DNA of 64,000 nt from Craspedostauros australis (Eukaryota; Bacillariophyta; Bacillariophyceae; Mastogloiales; Achnanthaceae), in NCBI GenBank assembly GCA_026770025.1, contig JAMXDE010000032.1, positions 124,001 through 188,000 on the forward strand, written 5' to 3'. Below are positions 31,090-41,231 of the stretch, piece by piece. The position numbers and the translations under genes are program-made. Every line of letters begins with the position of its first letter. Position 1 is the first letter of the stretch. Below the pieces are notes generated by a model. The model worked only from the letters and a program-made list of their open reading frames with translations, made no database searches and was not told the origin of the DNA.

Positions 31090-33120
31090 ATGAGTGCCAG
31101 CAGCATCTCACGGAGGTTTGCGAAGATGAACGTCTCTTTGAACGGAGGTGGCAACAGTCATGGCAATGGCAATGGCAGTTCCAATGTAAGCTCTAACTCT
31201 CATGCTAATGCTAATGGCAATGGTGGTGTTGCAGCTGTTGCAGGTGTCGCGGGTGGTCGCACCATGAGGAGCACTCGTATGAGGACGAACAACCATCAAC
31301 CAGCGCATCAACCTGCAACGCCAGCAACAGGCGGTGGATCAGTGATAACCGAGACGTTGACGTACAGCGCCCCTCCCAACAAGGCAGCGCTGCTGGAGAA
31401 GGCCTACCTTCCCGTTCCACCCGCTTCTGCCCCTTCCAATGCTTCCAATGCTTCCAGCAACAACAGCAGCTGCGCCTCGTGCAACATCTGCTTCGCTCCG
31501 CTGTCAACGCAGGCGTCCGTGCAGCTGAAGACCTGCAGCCACTCTTTCCACAAGGCCTGCATCCACGCCCCCTTGTCCTGCACGTCCAACTGTCCTGTTT
31601 GCTCCGCGCCCGTCATCGAGGCCTCCGCAGAGTGCCCCAGCGGCACCATGTCCGTCTCCGTCAAGCCAGGCGAAGTGCCAGGCTTCCCAACCAACACGCA
31701 GACCATCCAGATCATGTACACGATCTCCGGCGGCACGCAGAAGGACTACAATGACAAGCCAGGCGCACCGCACTCCGGAACCTCCAGGACGGCCTACGTT
31801 CCCACCACGCGTGAGGGACTGGACCTGCTGGCACGCCTCAAGTTCTGCTGGCTTGCGGGCCTCACCTTCAAGGTGGGCACGTCGCAGACCTCCGGCAGGT
31901 CCAACGTGGTGGTGTGGGCAGGCATTCCCCACAAAACTGGACTCCAGGGCGGCTCTTTCGGCTACCCAGATCCCACCTACCTCCAGCAATGCCACGATGC
32001 CATGGATCGTCTGCACATTCCCGATGCACGATCGTGTCAGCAACAACAGCAGCAACAGCAGGCGATGACAGTTCCCACGGTGCCTGTGCACGTCAATCTC
32101 CCATCCTCGTCTTCTTCCACGCTTCCCACGGTCCGACACGCTGCGTCTGCTCCCAGCACACGATCACGAACAAGGGCCAGAACACGCCGCCACGTTCCAG
32201 GCGCTCACTCAACTTCTGCCTTTGCAACAATTCCACAAGGTTCAGCTTCCATCACAACACAAACCCATGCAACTTCCATGATGTTTGGATTCTCAGCACC
32301 AGCCATGACATCAAACCAGACAGTGCAGACGGAGCACATCCGCTACGACGCCCCGCAAACGCTGGCCCAGGGGGTGTCCATCGCCTCCGCCTTGCAGTGC
32401 ATATCAGTGCGCTCCTGCAAAAAGTCCAAGAAGCGCAGCCGGCCCAGCCTCTCATCCCCAGATAACGGCAGCAGCAGCAGCAAAGCGCCAAGTCATCAGG
32501 CACCCGCAACTAGCAACGAGGAGAAGAAGCAGGACGACGAAGACGAGGAGGAGGACTGCGTCATCTGTCTCTGCCCCCTTTCTGATGGCCCGCAAGTCGC
32601 CATCGCCAAATGCGGCCACGTCTTCCACGACGAATGCATCCAGGAGTGCCTCAACAAGGAACCGCGCTGCCCCATCTGTCGCATGACCGTTGGGGAACCG
32701 CAAGGCCGCAGTCCGTCCGGCACCATGTCCATCCACGTCATCCAAGCAGCATGCCCAGGCTTCCGCAACACCCACGAGACCATCCAGATCGACTACAGCA
32801 TGCCAAGCGGCACGCAGCGGCAGTTCCACGACAATCCAGGAGCGCGATACTCCGGAACATCCCGCACGGCCTACCTCCCGCACAACAATGAAGGCAAGAA
32901 CCTCCTCAAGCGCCTCAAGTATGCGTGGACGCATGGTCTCACATTCCGCGTCGGGACCTCGCTCACCACCGGCGCGCAGAACGTCATCACGTGGACGTCC
33001 ATCCATCACAAGACCACCTTGGGTGGAGGCGTTCATGGATTTCCAGACAACGCCTACATCGGGAACTGCAACGAATCTCTCGATGCTCTTGGCGTACCCG
33101 ATGCAAATCATTGTTTCTAA
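31090..33120 (+). CDS. Tandem RING-H2 / Deltex C-terminal domain protein, predicted E3 ubiquitin ligase
   Basis: 676 residues from the first ATG (31090). Two complete modules are joined head to tail. Module 1: RING-H2 at about 127-172 (CNIC, CSHSFHKAC, CPVC), Deltex C-terminal domain at about 182-314 (GTMSVSVKPG, IQIMYTISGGTQ, SGTSRTAYVP, GLTFKVGTSQTSG, FGYPDPTYL). Module 2: RING-H2 at about 490-532 (CVIC, CGHVFHDEC, CPICRM), Deltex domain at about 542-676 (GTMSIHV, IQIDYSMPSGTQ, SGTSRTAYLP, GLTFRVGTSLTTG, SIHHKTT, HGFPD). The linker is Gln/Ser-rich and disordered. Animal Deltex proteins have one RING-DTC and ubiquitinate proteins, including ADP-ribosylated ones. The two Deltex domains are about half identical. 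Module 1 has Pro and Phe where module 2 keeps the two pocket histidines. No WWE domain. Likely intracellular. Function in this alga is inferred. Confidence 0.9.
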   Translation: MSASSISRRFAKMNVSLNGGGNSHGNGNGSSNVSSNSHANANGNGGVAAVAGVAGGRTMRSTRMRTNNHQPAHQPATPATGGGSVITETLTYSAPPNKAALLEKAYLPVPPASAPSNASNASSNNSSCASCNICFAPLSTQASVQLKTCSHSFHKACIHAPLSCTSNCPVCSAPVIEASAECPSGTMSVSVKPGEVPGFPTNTQTIQIMYTISGGTQKDYNDKPGAPHSGTSRTAYVPTTREGLDLLARLKFCWLAGLTFKVGTSQTSGRSNVVVWAGIPHKTGLQGGSFGYPDPTYLQQCHDAMDRLHIPDARSCQQQQQQQQAMTVPTVPVHVNLPSSSSSTLPTVRHAASAPSTRSRTRARTRRHVPGAHSTSAFATIPQGSASITTQTHATSMMFGFSAPAMTSNQTVQTEHIRYDAPQTLAQGVSIASALQCISVRSCKKSKKRSRPSLSSPDNGSSSSKAPSHQAPATSNEEKKQDDEDEEEDCVICLCPLSDGPQVAIAKCGHVFHDECIQECLNKEPRCPICRMTVGEPQGRSPSGTMSIHVIQAACPGFRNTHETIQIDYSMPSGTQRQFHDNPGARYSGTSRTAYLPHNNEGKNLLKRLKYAWTHGLTFRVGTSLTTGAQNVITWTSIHHKTTLGGGVHGFPDNAYIGNCNESLDALGVPDANHCF

Positions 33121-35884
33121 GCGCGACACAACAGAGCAATTCGTACTCATCATACAAGCACGACAGTGCTAGTGCTGTTACTGCAATAAATACAGCAAGC
33201 AAACAAGCGTGGAGTTCACTGCAGCGCACGCACAACATGAGATGAAACGGGCTGCACTGCAGCCAAAAAGGCAGACAGACAGACAGATAGAGCAAAAAGA
33301 AACACGGACGGCGATATGCATTGTGAATGACCTATTCCAATCACACACAACATTTCGGCTCACCATGCTCTGCCAGACAAACAGGATGCTCGCGATGGAG
33401 GTGGTACTTTATGAAGTATTGGCTGAGTATCAGCATTGCGATTGTAATTCTTTAGGACCTGCTTCACACATTCGCCAGCGACACTTCTGCTTTGTTCGCT
33501 TCCTTGCTGAGTGTCAGCAGAGAATGTTGTGGAGAGTACCATGTACACTTCATGTCTCCGGCCACATCGCCGCAGCGCATGCGAAGAGAGTCCGCCCAAG
33601 TGCGCAGACACAAAGAGCGCGTCCATTCCGGCTGTCACCTCATGGCCCACGCGCCTTCCTTCCCACATCCTACATGCAGAGTACCATGCGTGCTGGTGAT
33701 TCAAACGGATGTCAGGAATTTATGAGAGTGGCCATCATGTGCTGCTGTTTCAACTCTCCAGAGAGCATGGCACGAAGAGCGCACTTGCGTATGTGACTTG
33801 AAATGTATGGCATGGAATGTATGGCATGGAATGTATGGTGTGGCATGATGTGGGAGAGGGCACCATACAACTCAGAGCAGACCAGACCAGAACGCGTGAC
33901 CCTTGATGGACCGAGCATTCTGGTGTTGCGTGACCTCTGCATCACAATGTCTCATGCTCCCGCTGCTACGTTCACTTCGGTATCCCCCACATCCTGCCAT
34001 AGTTCGTTCTCCACACCATACTCGTGCCCGTCTGAAAGCGCGCTGTCTTGGGACTCTACTAATTTGGCATGTATACTCCTACCACCCCGAAACATGCAGT
34101 ACACATGTTACCATAGATCGTGCTCGACCCGCAGTTGCGTCATTCTTGCATCTCATGCCCAACAGAGCGGCGATGTTCATAAATCCTGTGCGGAGTCGCA
34201 AGACGGAAGTGTCTGCTTCGTGCCCATGCCGCCACCACAAGACCACCTTGGCATGGCGGGACATCCAAGATGTGCGCCTTGCGGCTTGGGACGCCCTCAA
34301 AGCCATCCAGAACAACCAGGAGCAATGCCTTGCACGACACCACCACCATCATCATCATCACCAGAAAGGAACTTCAACAACCAGAACGCTGGCAACATCG
34401 TCGCCCCATCTCCAAAAGTGCCCGTTTATGTGTTGCCATGGGGCAATCTTAGCAATGGCAACGAGGATATCCGCAGCTGCAAGATCTTGCGGAGGCTGCA
34501 TCTCATGGAGTGCGAATGCACACGTCCGAGCTATGGTATGGTATGCCACCTTCGGCACTTCTACTTTGCTGCACGATCTACTACTCGTACGAGGCATTTC
34601 TCGCACTCCTGTGCCAACAAGACCAGTGAGCATGCGGAAGTGATGGTTCTCCACTGCAGCTCGTACCTCGAATAGTCGTTTTAGATGGTGGTACAGGACC
34701 TGGTTAGTGCCTTGGCTTGTCGCATCCCGTCCACTCTCCAGAGTCTGCGCTACGAGAATCATGGATGAGGCTACAGCAACACACCAAGAACACATCTCAG
34801 CAATTCTCCGCAGATCTCAAGCACACGCAGGAGCGAGACAACTCTCACCTGGCTGAGTTGTGCACACAGAAGGAACCGCCGCATGCAGGAATACAGAACT
34901 CGTGGAAGCAAATTGATACACAGAGACAGAGAAGGAGATAGAAAGCGTGACGCAGTAAGGCAAAGTGATGCAAAGAGCCCAACAGGGGACTGTGAGTGAC
35001 ATCCAGACCCCGATTGGTATTGGCAATCTCCCAATCACGATGCAGCACAACAAGAACGCACTTTAAATGTTGTCTGTATGGTTATATCTTCCCAAGGATC
35101 ATTGGTCTGAAAAAAGACCAATCGAATGTCAGCTTGGCGACTCCGCCAACATTAACGTCACAAGACCAAGCACAGCGTCACGTGTTCACGAATGCACAAA
35201 GCAACATCGGTCATCCAACAGTTCCAACATCATCACTCTTTTGTCTTGGCATGGACCCGTTCATTCTTGATACGACAAGGCCGATGCCGCTGGCCGATTA
35301 TACTATTTTCGTATATATGCGAATGATAGGTACAATGGAGAATGGGAAGACACAGTCGTGGGATTGTTGTGCGTGGTGCGTGCGGATCGCGAGAGGGTCG
35401 ACTTCGGTTTCGTTTCCCAGATCGCACAGATCACAAATTCAGCGAAATTCGCAACAGCACACGCACTGCCGGTTGGAGCGGAAAGCAGGGATAATCGCAC
35501 TTGCAGCCCAAGAGAGAGGGAGTGACAAGGAGGAACTTGTCAAACAAGACCATCGCAGGCTCACAAAACCAGCAAAGCAATCAGCCATCGAACAAGTCGA
35601 AGCAGCAAACCCTCGCTTGTGCCAGACGCGCGAGAACTACCACGCCACACCAAAACCGAACGATCCAGACCACACTGGCAAGCAAAGCAACACAATAGCA
35701 CAACGACCGTTGTTCCATCACTCTGCTCCATCCTGCAGGGCTTGTACTCCTGGTTTCATTCACTAGTGCGTCCATCATCGCATCCATTGTTGCATCCATC
35801 ATTGCATCCGTCCACCAGTGCATCCATCCACCAATCATTCCATAAATTCCAAAAGCACAACAACAGCACAACTACAGCAGCACG
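33121..35884. other. 2.8 kb without a confident gene
   Basis: Two overlapping open frames on the plus strand (33803-34675, 290 codons; 33903-34643, 246 codons) both lack a recognisable domain and contain a His run from CAC/CAT repeats; they may be chance or remnants. A 15-bp repeat (TGTATGGCATGGAA) sits at 33804-33838. From 35750 to 35830 CATCCATCATTGCATC-type repeats lead into the next gene. Confidence 0.3.
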
Positions 35885-36685
35885 ATGGCTCCTCAACTCA
35901 AGCAAATGGAAGGCATGCCGGATGTCTACGTCCCACCGTACTCACCAACCAGCGTCCACGACATTGTGCTGGAGCAGCAGACCCTGCCAAAGGAGCAGTA
36001 CCACTGCCTGGAAAAGCATCTGCAATCGCAGCCACAGTCGCAAACGCAAACGCAAAAGTCAAAGCACCACGAACAGTACCACCGCACTATCAACCTCGGC
36101 CTCGGCCTTCCAATGCTGGAGACCATCGACGAGTGCGAGCACGACGTCGAGGATGGCGAGATCCTCTTCGTCCCGCAGTCTCCACGCCTGGAGAAATCCG
36201 TCAAGTTCGCCCCCGTCTCGCGATACCGCACCATCGAGACCGTGGACGACTACAGCGACGAGGAGATCGACGCCACATGGTACAGCCCCGAAGAGCTCAA
36301 CGGCATCAAGCACGAATGCATCTACACCATCCAGCTCATGGTGAAGAACGTGCCATTCGACGAGGACGTCTACTCCATCCGAGGACTGGAGTACAAGACC
36401 AACGTCGGCGCCAAGATCCGACGCCGCAACAAGCTCGTCGCCACCACCACCGTCCTTGACGAGCAGGCGGTGCAGCGCAGCGAGGGCGTGTACGATCCTC
36501 AGTACTTGGCGGAGGTCTACCAGTGCATGACGCAAGGTCCGCGTCATACGGCTCTCACCATGGCGATGAGAGATCAGGAAGCAGCGACACGGGTGGCGAC
36601 CACCAAGTCCTCCCTCGTCATGTACAAGCGCAACGGACGCATCTCCCGCATCGATGCCTTCCATCGATCCGTGCAGGTGGTCTGA
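35885..36685 (+). CDS. Unknown protein of a diatom-type family
   Basis: 266 residues, single exon. The first 75 residues are Gln-rich and low complexity. A short acidic motif GEILFVPQSPRLEKSVKFAP leads to VDDYSDEEIDATWYSPEEL (about residue 120), then IRGLEYKTNVGAKIRRRNKLVATTTVLDEQ and YDPQYLAEVYQCMT, followed by a charged helical C-terminus. I recall the combination EEIDATWYS plus RGLEY with a basic stretch plus VLDEQ from a large family of uncharacterised proteins in diatom genomes. No enzyme motif, signal or membrane span. Likely cytosolic or nuclear. Function unknown. Confidence 0.75.
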   Translation: MAPQLKQMEGMPDVYVPPYSPTSVHDIVLEQQTLPKEQYHCLEKHLQSQPQSQTQTQKSKHHEQYHRTINLGLGLPMLETIDECEHDVEDGEILFVPQSPRLEKSVKFAPVSRYRTIETVDDYSDEEIDATWYSPEELNGIKHECIYTIQLMVKNVPFDEDVYSIRGLEYKTNVGAKIRRRNKLVATTTVLDEQAVQRSEGVYDPQYLAEVYQCMTQGPRHTALTMAMRDQEAATRVATTKSSLVMYKRNGRISRIDAFHRSVQVV

Positions 36686-37587
36686 CCGCGTAGCTACAGC
36701 GCACCAGCGGCAGCGAACGAGATAGCTGCGACCATAAATTACATCCATGTCCATTCCGAATCTATTGGTTCATTCCCACGCAATCAGACGATCTGATCGC
36801 GCATCGTTCTTGGGTGGCGACATCGCCTGTTCCGTCCAAGAACAACATCACCATCACCAGCAACAACATTGACGGCAACATTGACAGCAACAAGGACAAC
36901 AGCTCTGGAAACAACGAGAGCGCCCGTCGCCAAGTGGAAGACACTTGACGATGGCAACAGCATCAACAACAGCACCATCAACAGCAACAGAGCACCAACG
37001 CCAGCAATAGAGAAACAGAACACAAGTGCCTTCGCGGATAAAGCCGATGCACAGATTCCATAAAACACAAAAAACAATAGATACATCATGTCATAGAACA
37101 GAACAGACACGCACGCCTTCATGAACACATGCCTGCGCATGATCCCTTGCACTTCTCCGGTTCCTGAACTGCGGTTGTTGCCGGCATGGCTGGTCCACAA
37201 AGGCAGAGGCAGCACTGGAGCAGCAAAGGACTTTGATACAGCCGAGCCACGAGTGCGAGTGCTCGTGCCCATGCTCGCGAAATGATGCAGAGAAGAGACA
37301 AGGTACATTGTTTTGCCTGGTGTTGGTCGCGATGTGGGTGGACAACACATGTCTCTAGCCTCGACAGAAGTCTACCAGCAGTATCCAAGTGTCACGTCTG
37401 ACAACCAAGACCAAAATCAGGATCGCCAGACACAAGGACACTTTGAAGCGCGCGGGAGATCCCGTCCTGCGCTTCTCCCATTCTGTCTCTCATCACAGTC
37501 GCACACAGTCGCACACAGTCGCACACACGAGACAGACAGAGACAGACAGAGAGAGAGTCACTTGCACAGCATACTCGTAGTCTCACC
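36686..37587. other. Intergenic, CAACA-rich
   Basis: CAACAACA/CATCAACAACAG repeats between 36840 and 37000 create an artificial hydrophobic open frame on the other strand. CACAGTCGCA repeats at 37496-37528 and GACAGACAGA repeats at 37530-37556 lie just before the reductase ATG. No gene. Confidence 0.4.
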
Positions 37588-38610
37588 ATGAGCGCGATGG
37601 AACTTGTCAAACAGTTGGGCAACTCGACCTGGATCGGCGTGGGCTTCGGCACTGCCGCCCTGGGTCACAACTGCCACAGCGTCGTGTCCATGGCGTTGCA
37701 TGCGGGGTTTCGCAAGTTCGACACTGCGGAAGCCGACTGGTGGTACGATCAAAAGGCCGTGGGACGAGCCCTGCATGGCTTCTACGAGGAGCTGGAGGAA
37801 CCCGTCTCATGCCAAGAATTGAAGTACGGCATCTCCACCAAAATCCCTCCGTGGAAATTGACCAGCTTCGACGACATCCGCAATCATGCGTCGAAGAGCC
37901 GGATGGAGCTGGTGGGATACTGCCCGGATGTGCTGCTGGACGATGGCAGCGTGGCACCGTACCCGCTGGATGTGTACTTCATACATGCCCCGCGATGCTG
38001 GGATGGGTGGCACCCGCGCTGCAAGGACCCGCCTCCCACCTTGGGTCTCCGGGATACGTGGATGGCGATGGAGGCCGTGGTGGGGTTGGATCGCTCCGCA
38101 CAGCGGATCGGGTTGTCCAACATATGGCCCAACGACCTGCTGGATATCATCGCGTTCGTGAAGCAACGCCAGGAAGTGTTCGAACGGAACGGAGGTGTGC
38201 GCAGCGCTGCGAACAAGGACGTCGCCCCGCCGCGGATGCCCGATGCCATCCAGATCTACGCCGATCCATTGCGCCCGGCGAGGGAGCTGCGGTCCATCTG
38301 CGAGGAGCATGGCATCGAATTCGTCTCGTACTCCACGCTCGGGACGCAGCACAGCATGGCGCATGGTGGATCGAATCCGGTGCTCACGCATCCCACAGTC
38401 ATTGAACTTGCGGAGAAGTACTCTCGCAGCGTGGCGGAGGTGGTGCTGAGCTGGGCCAGGCAGAGTAACATGAGCGTCATCCCGCGATCCAGCAAGAAAC
38501 ATCACATCGACGAGCTCGCGAGATTGCTCACCGACGACAGCTTTCTCACTGAGGAGGACGTCCTCGCTATCGACAGGATGGGCGGCGAGCCGGAAAGCGA
38601 GGAGCTTTGA
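37588..38610 (+). CDS. Aldo/keto reductase family protein
   Basis: 340 residues, single exon. NAD(P)H-dependent oxidoreductase fold (TIM barrel). Barrel landmarks: IGVGFGTAALG near the start, AGFRKFDTAEADWWYDQKAVGRAL (catalytic Asp and Tyr region) at about 38-60, ISTKIPPW (Lys) and LDVYFIHAPRCWD (His) at about 130, QRIGLSNIWP, IQIYADPLRP, FVSYSTLGTQHSM, and VVLSWARQSNMSVIPRSSKKHHIDEL for the NADP phosphate-binding end. The Tyr context (WWYDQ instead of the usual YGNE) and Arg after HAP are unusual, so substrate range may differ. No targeting signal. Substrate unknown. Confidence 0.85.
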   Translation: MSAMELVKQLGNSTWIGVGFGTAALGHNCHSVVSMALHAGFRKFDTAEADWWYDQKAVGRALHGFYEELEEPVSCQELKYGISTKIPPWKLTSFDDIRNHASKSRMELVGYCPDVLLDDGSVAPYPLDVYFIHAPRCWDGWHPRCKDPPPTLGLRDTWMAMEAVVGLDRSAQRIGLSNIWPNDLLDIIAFVKQRQEVFERNGGVRSAANKDVAPPRMPDAIQIYADPLRPARELRSICEEHGIEFVSYSTLGTQHSMAHGGSNPVLTHPTVIELAEKYSRSVAEVVLSWARQSNMSVIPRSSKKHHIDELARLLTDDSFLTEEDVLAIDRMGGEPESEEL

Positions 38611-38935
38611 AGAGAGTTTGCGACTTGCCGACTCCAGAGTAGAGCAGTGGACGAACACATGTGTGCATGTGTGCATTTTCAAATGGTGGCATCCAGTGGC
38701 ACGGTCATTGTATAATCATAGTCGCATGCCAAATTGTCCTCATGATTGCAATACTACGTTCCATCGCACAAGGCACATCGCTACTTGAGATGCCCGCAAT
38801 ATCTTGCGTTGCATTTTGCAAATGACATTCCCAACAGCTACGAGTATGCGAGCGTGCCTGGACTGCAGCATACTGCAAGTACTACTAGTACGACTCACGG
38901 CCGTGCACATTCGAGCATGATCCGTACGACTGGAG

Positions 38936-38966
<31 letters not shown>

Positions 38967-39179
38967 AAGAGAGGATATCACACGAGGCACGCGTAGGCCT
39001 GTTGCCTTCGTTGTGGCAAATGCTAACATGTACAGCCTACTCGTACCTTCCTATCTTTTCTGCCTGACTGATTGCCTGCTCGTGTGCTCGCTCTACCACA
39101 CACTTGCATCCTTGGCCACGTCTCGTGGGATGAACTAAACTCTACCGCGTCCTACTCGTATTGAAACTGCAACACATGT
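38611..39179. other. Convergent intergenic region
   Basis: Has a CT dinucleotide run (38940-38966) and nothing else notable between the reductase and the minus-strand acidic protein. Confidence 0.4.
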
Positions 39180-40301
39180 CTACCAAGAATCGCCTGCATC
39201 AAAATCACCGGAATCGTAGTCGAAGCCACCGTCATCGAAGAACTCGTCAGTGTCGAAGGTGTCGTTGTCCCCAAAGTCCTCCAGCGGCACAGTGCTGACC
39301 CCGTCATCCAATTCCTCCTCGTCCAGGCCAAGATCCAGGTCGTCATCTTCCTCGACGTTGATGGAAGCCGTCACGCTGGTGTCGACGGTGGCATCCTCGG
39401 GAGCGATGTCGTCCGTGCCATCATCCTCTCCGACCTCCACATCCTCCAACGCACCGCTGTTGCGAACGACGGGCGGGGCGGGCTCCTCATTCAGCTCCTC
39501 CTCCAGATCGAGACCAAGATCGAGCAGGAAGTCATCAAGGTCATCGCCTTCGTCCTCGGCAGCGTCGGTGCTCTCGCTTTCGTCCGCCTCGACCTGCCCA
39601 TCAGGCGAGGTCGCCGCTGCAGTAATGGCCATGTCGGCCGTGGAACCGAGCGATCCGAACACGCCTTCTCCCAGATCGGTGGGACCGTCTTCTTCGTCAT
39701 CGTCGTCATCGTCCATGATGGTGGTGACGCGCTTCTGCTCCTCCGCAATCTCCTTGCGCTGCCTCGCGGAACGGCGGACGCCGGCACGCATCTGCGCCTC
39801 CATCTCGGGCGTGGCCCATCGGCCCTGCTGCTCGATGAACTCCTCCATGGGGACCGGGTGCGGATGCGGTGGCTCCCACCGATGATGCCACTCGATCTGC
39901 TGAAAGTGCGGCCATGGGATGGGGTCGGGTTCGCCGTCATCCAACGGCAGATCGTGGAAGGGAGCATTCTCTGGCGTTCGGCCAGGGCGCATGGTGCCGG
40001 GGTACTCCATCATGGGTTCGTAAGTGTCGGGAAGCTCCGATTCTTCGTCCTCCGCAGTCAAGTATCCCGATCCTGGCGGTGGGATGATGAACAGCCGCGA
40101 CGATGCTGCGATGGAGCGCCGTTGGGCATCGTCCGCGACGAACGCCAAAGAGCGAGTTGGGAAGGCGGACGGAGCAAACGCATGACAGGTGCGGGCAACA
40201 GCACCGCCAAGCGCCAACGCAAAGCACGAGGACATCGCCACATGCCGCTTCACGGCGCTCCTCCTCGCGGTCGCACTACGGTTTCGTTGGGATGGCATCA
40301 T
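39180..40301 (-). CDS. Acidic plastid-targeted protein, unknown
   Basis: 373 residues, single exon. Basic start, hydrophobic ALALGGAVART and the cleavage motif CHAFAPSAF predict a diatom plastid protein. Residues about 85-195 look globular (YEPMMEYPGTMRPGRTPENA, IPWPHFQQIEWHHRWEPPHP, EQQGRWATPEMEAQMRAGVR). From about 210 to the end the chain is strongly Asp/Glu-rich with repeats of the type DLGLDLEEELNEE and DDDLDLGLDEEELDD, ending FDYDSGDFDAGDSW. Acidic tails of this kind often bind cations or basic proteins. Two ATGs in tandem (40301, 40298). No family recognised. Confidence 0.75.
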   Translation of the reverse strand: MMPSQRNRSATARRSAVKRHVAMSSCFALALGGAVARTCHAFAPSAFPTRSLAFVADDAQRRSIAASSRLFIIPPPGSGYLTAEDEESELPDTYEPMMEYPGTMRPGRTPENAPFHDLPLDDGEPDPIPWPHFQQIEWHHRWEPPHPHPVPMEEFIEQQGRWATPEMEAQMRAGVRRSARQRKEIAEEQKRVTTIMDDDDDDEEDGPTDLGEGVFGSLGSTADMAITAAATSPDGQVEADESESTDAAEDEGDDLDDFLLDLGLDLEEELNEEPAPPVVRNSGALEDVEVGEDDGTDDIAPEDATVDTSVTASINVEEDDDLDLGLDEEELDDGVSTVPLEDFGDNDTFDTDEFFDDGGFDYDSGDFDAGDSW

Positions 40302-41231
40302 TGCGTTGCGGAGCTTGGTGCACTATCGCCGTGTGGAGCCTTTCTCTTGTCTTCTCTTCTGTGAGCTTCGACGTGACGGATTGGTCGAGTACTTGGTCAC
40401 TCCAGAGATCTCCAGAGCAATACAATACAATACAATACAATACAATGCGTTGCAGTGGCGGATCTGCGCAGGTGTTGATGATGATCTCTGCCACACGAGT
40501 ACACGTAGGTATTCTATGATGGGTTGCTGTCTCTCTTGATGTGTCATTCTGTGGGTATCGTGGATCCTGTTGTTCTTGATGGGTGTTCTGTGGCGATTTT
40601 GGCTTTGTTTTGGCCCTCTCCGCTTTTGATGGCATCATCACGTTGTCTCATAACCAGATGCATGATCTAGTCCTATGAGTCGATAATTGCTGGATGCAGA
40701 ATATTGTTTGTTTTGTGCAATTTGCCGCAACCCCGAGAATTCCTCTCAGTTCCTGCGACACGCACTCCCAATGTTCTGTCATGATTCCTCATGGAGAGAA
40801 CAACAACAGGAACGTGGACAAACATCGCACAGGAATTCCCCCAACCACGCAGAACTTTCAGCTTCTTGTTGGCGAGTGGCCGACCGACGTTTTTCCTCAT
40901 CGAACCAACACCGTTTGTCCGCACCAACAATGTTCCGACCAAGAAGCGGCATTCGGGGTTGCAACCGAGTGACGAACCGAGCAACGAACCAGGTGACGAA
41001 CCGATCGAACATGCAGGCATGTAGTACACAGGCATGTAGTACACAGGCATGTAGTACACAGGCATGTAGTACACAGGCATGTGGTCCACCTGCGCCAAGA
41101 CAGGCACAAAGACAAAACAGAGTGGTTGCAGGTTGATCAGTCAATTCCACAAAACACAGCAACGCACGAAACCGCACACCGATTGCAACCACCTATTCCA
41201 ACAGAGAATCGCAGCAGTTTTGACAACAGTG
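40302..41231. other. Divergent region with repeats
   Basis: Five perfect CAATA units at 40418-40442, AACCGA/GTGACGAACC repeats near 40970-41005, and a 15-bp minisatellite at 41016-41090 (separate entry). The open frame upstream of the MFS start runs through these repeats and is taken as leader. Confidence 0.4.
41016..41090. repeat. 15-bp minisatellite before the MFS gene
   Basis: Five copies of GGCATGTAGTACACA, the last one diverged, ending about 140 bases upstream of the MFS start ATG. Confidence 0.9.

Noticed and set aside
33803-34675. Long open frame of 290 codons on the plus strand
   Set aside because: Two long frames overlap in different registers, both with low-complexity runs and no family; neither is convincing, so not called as a gene.
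36784-37350. 188-codon hydrophobic frame on the minus strand
   Set aside because: The hydrophobic part is the reverse of CAACA/CATCAACAACAG repeats; looks like a repeat artefact.
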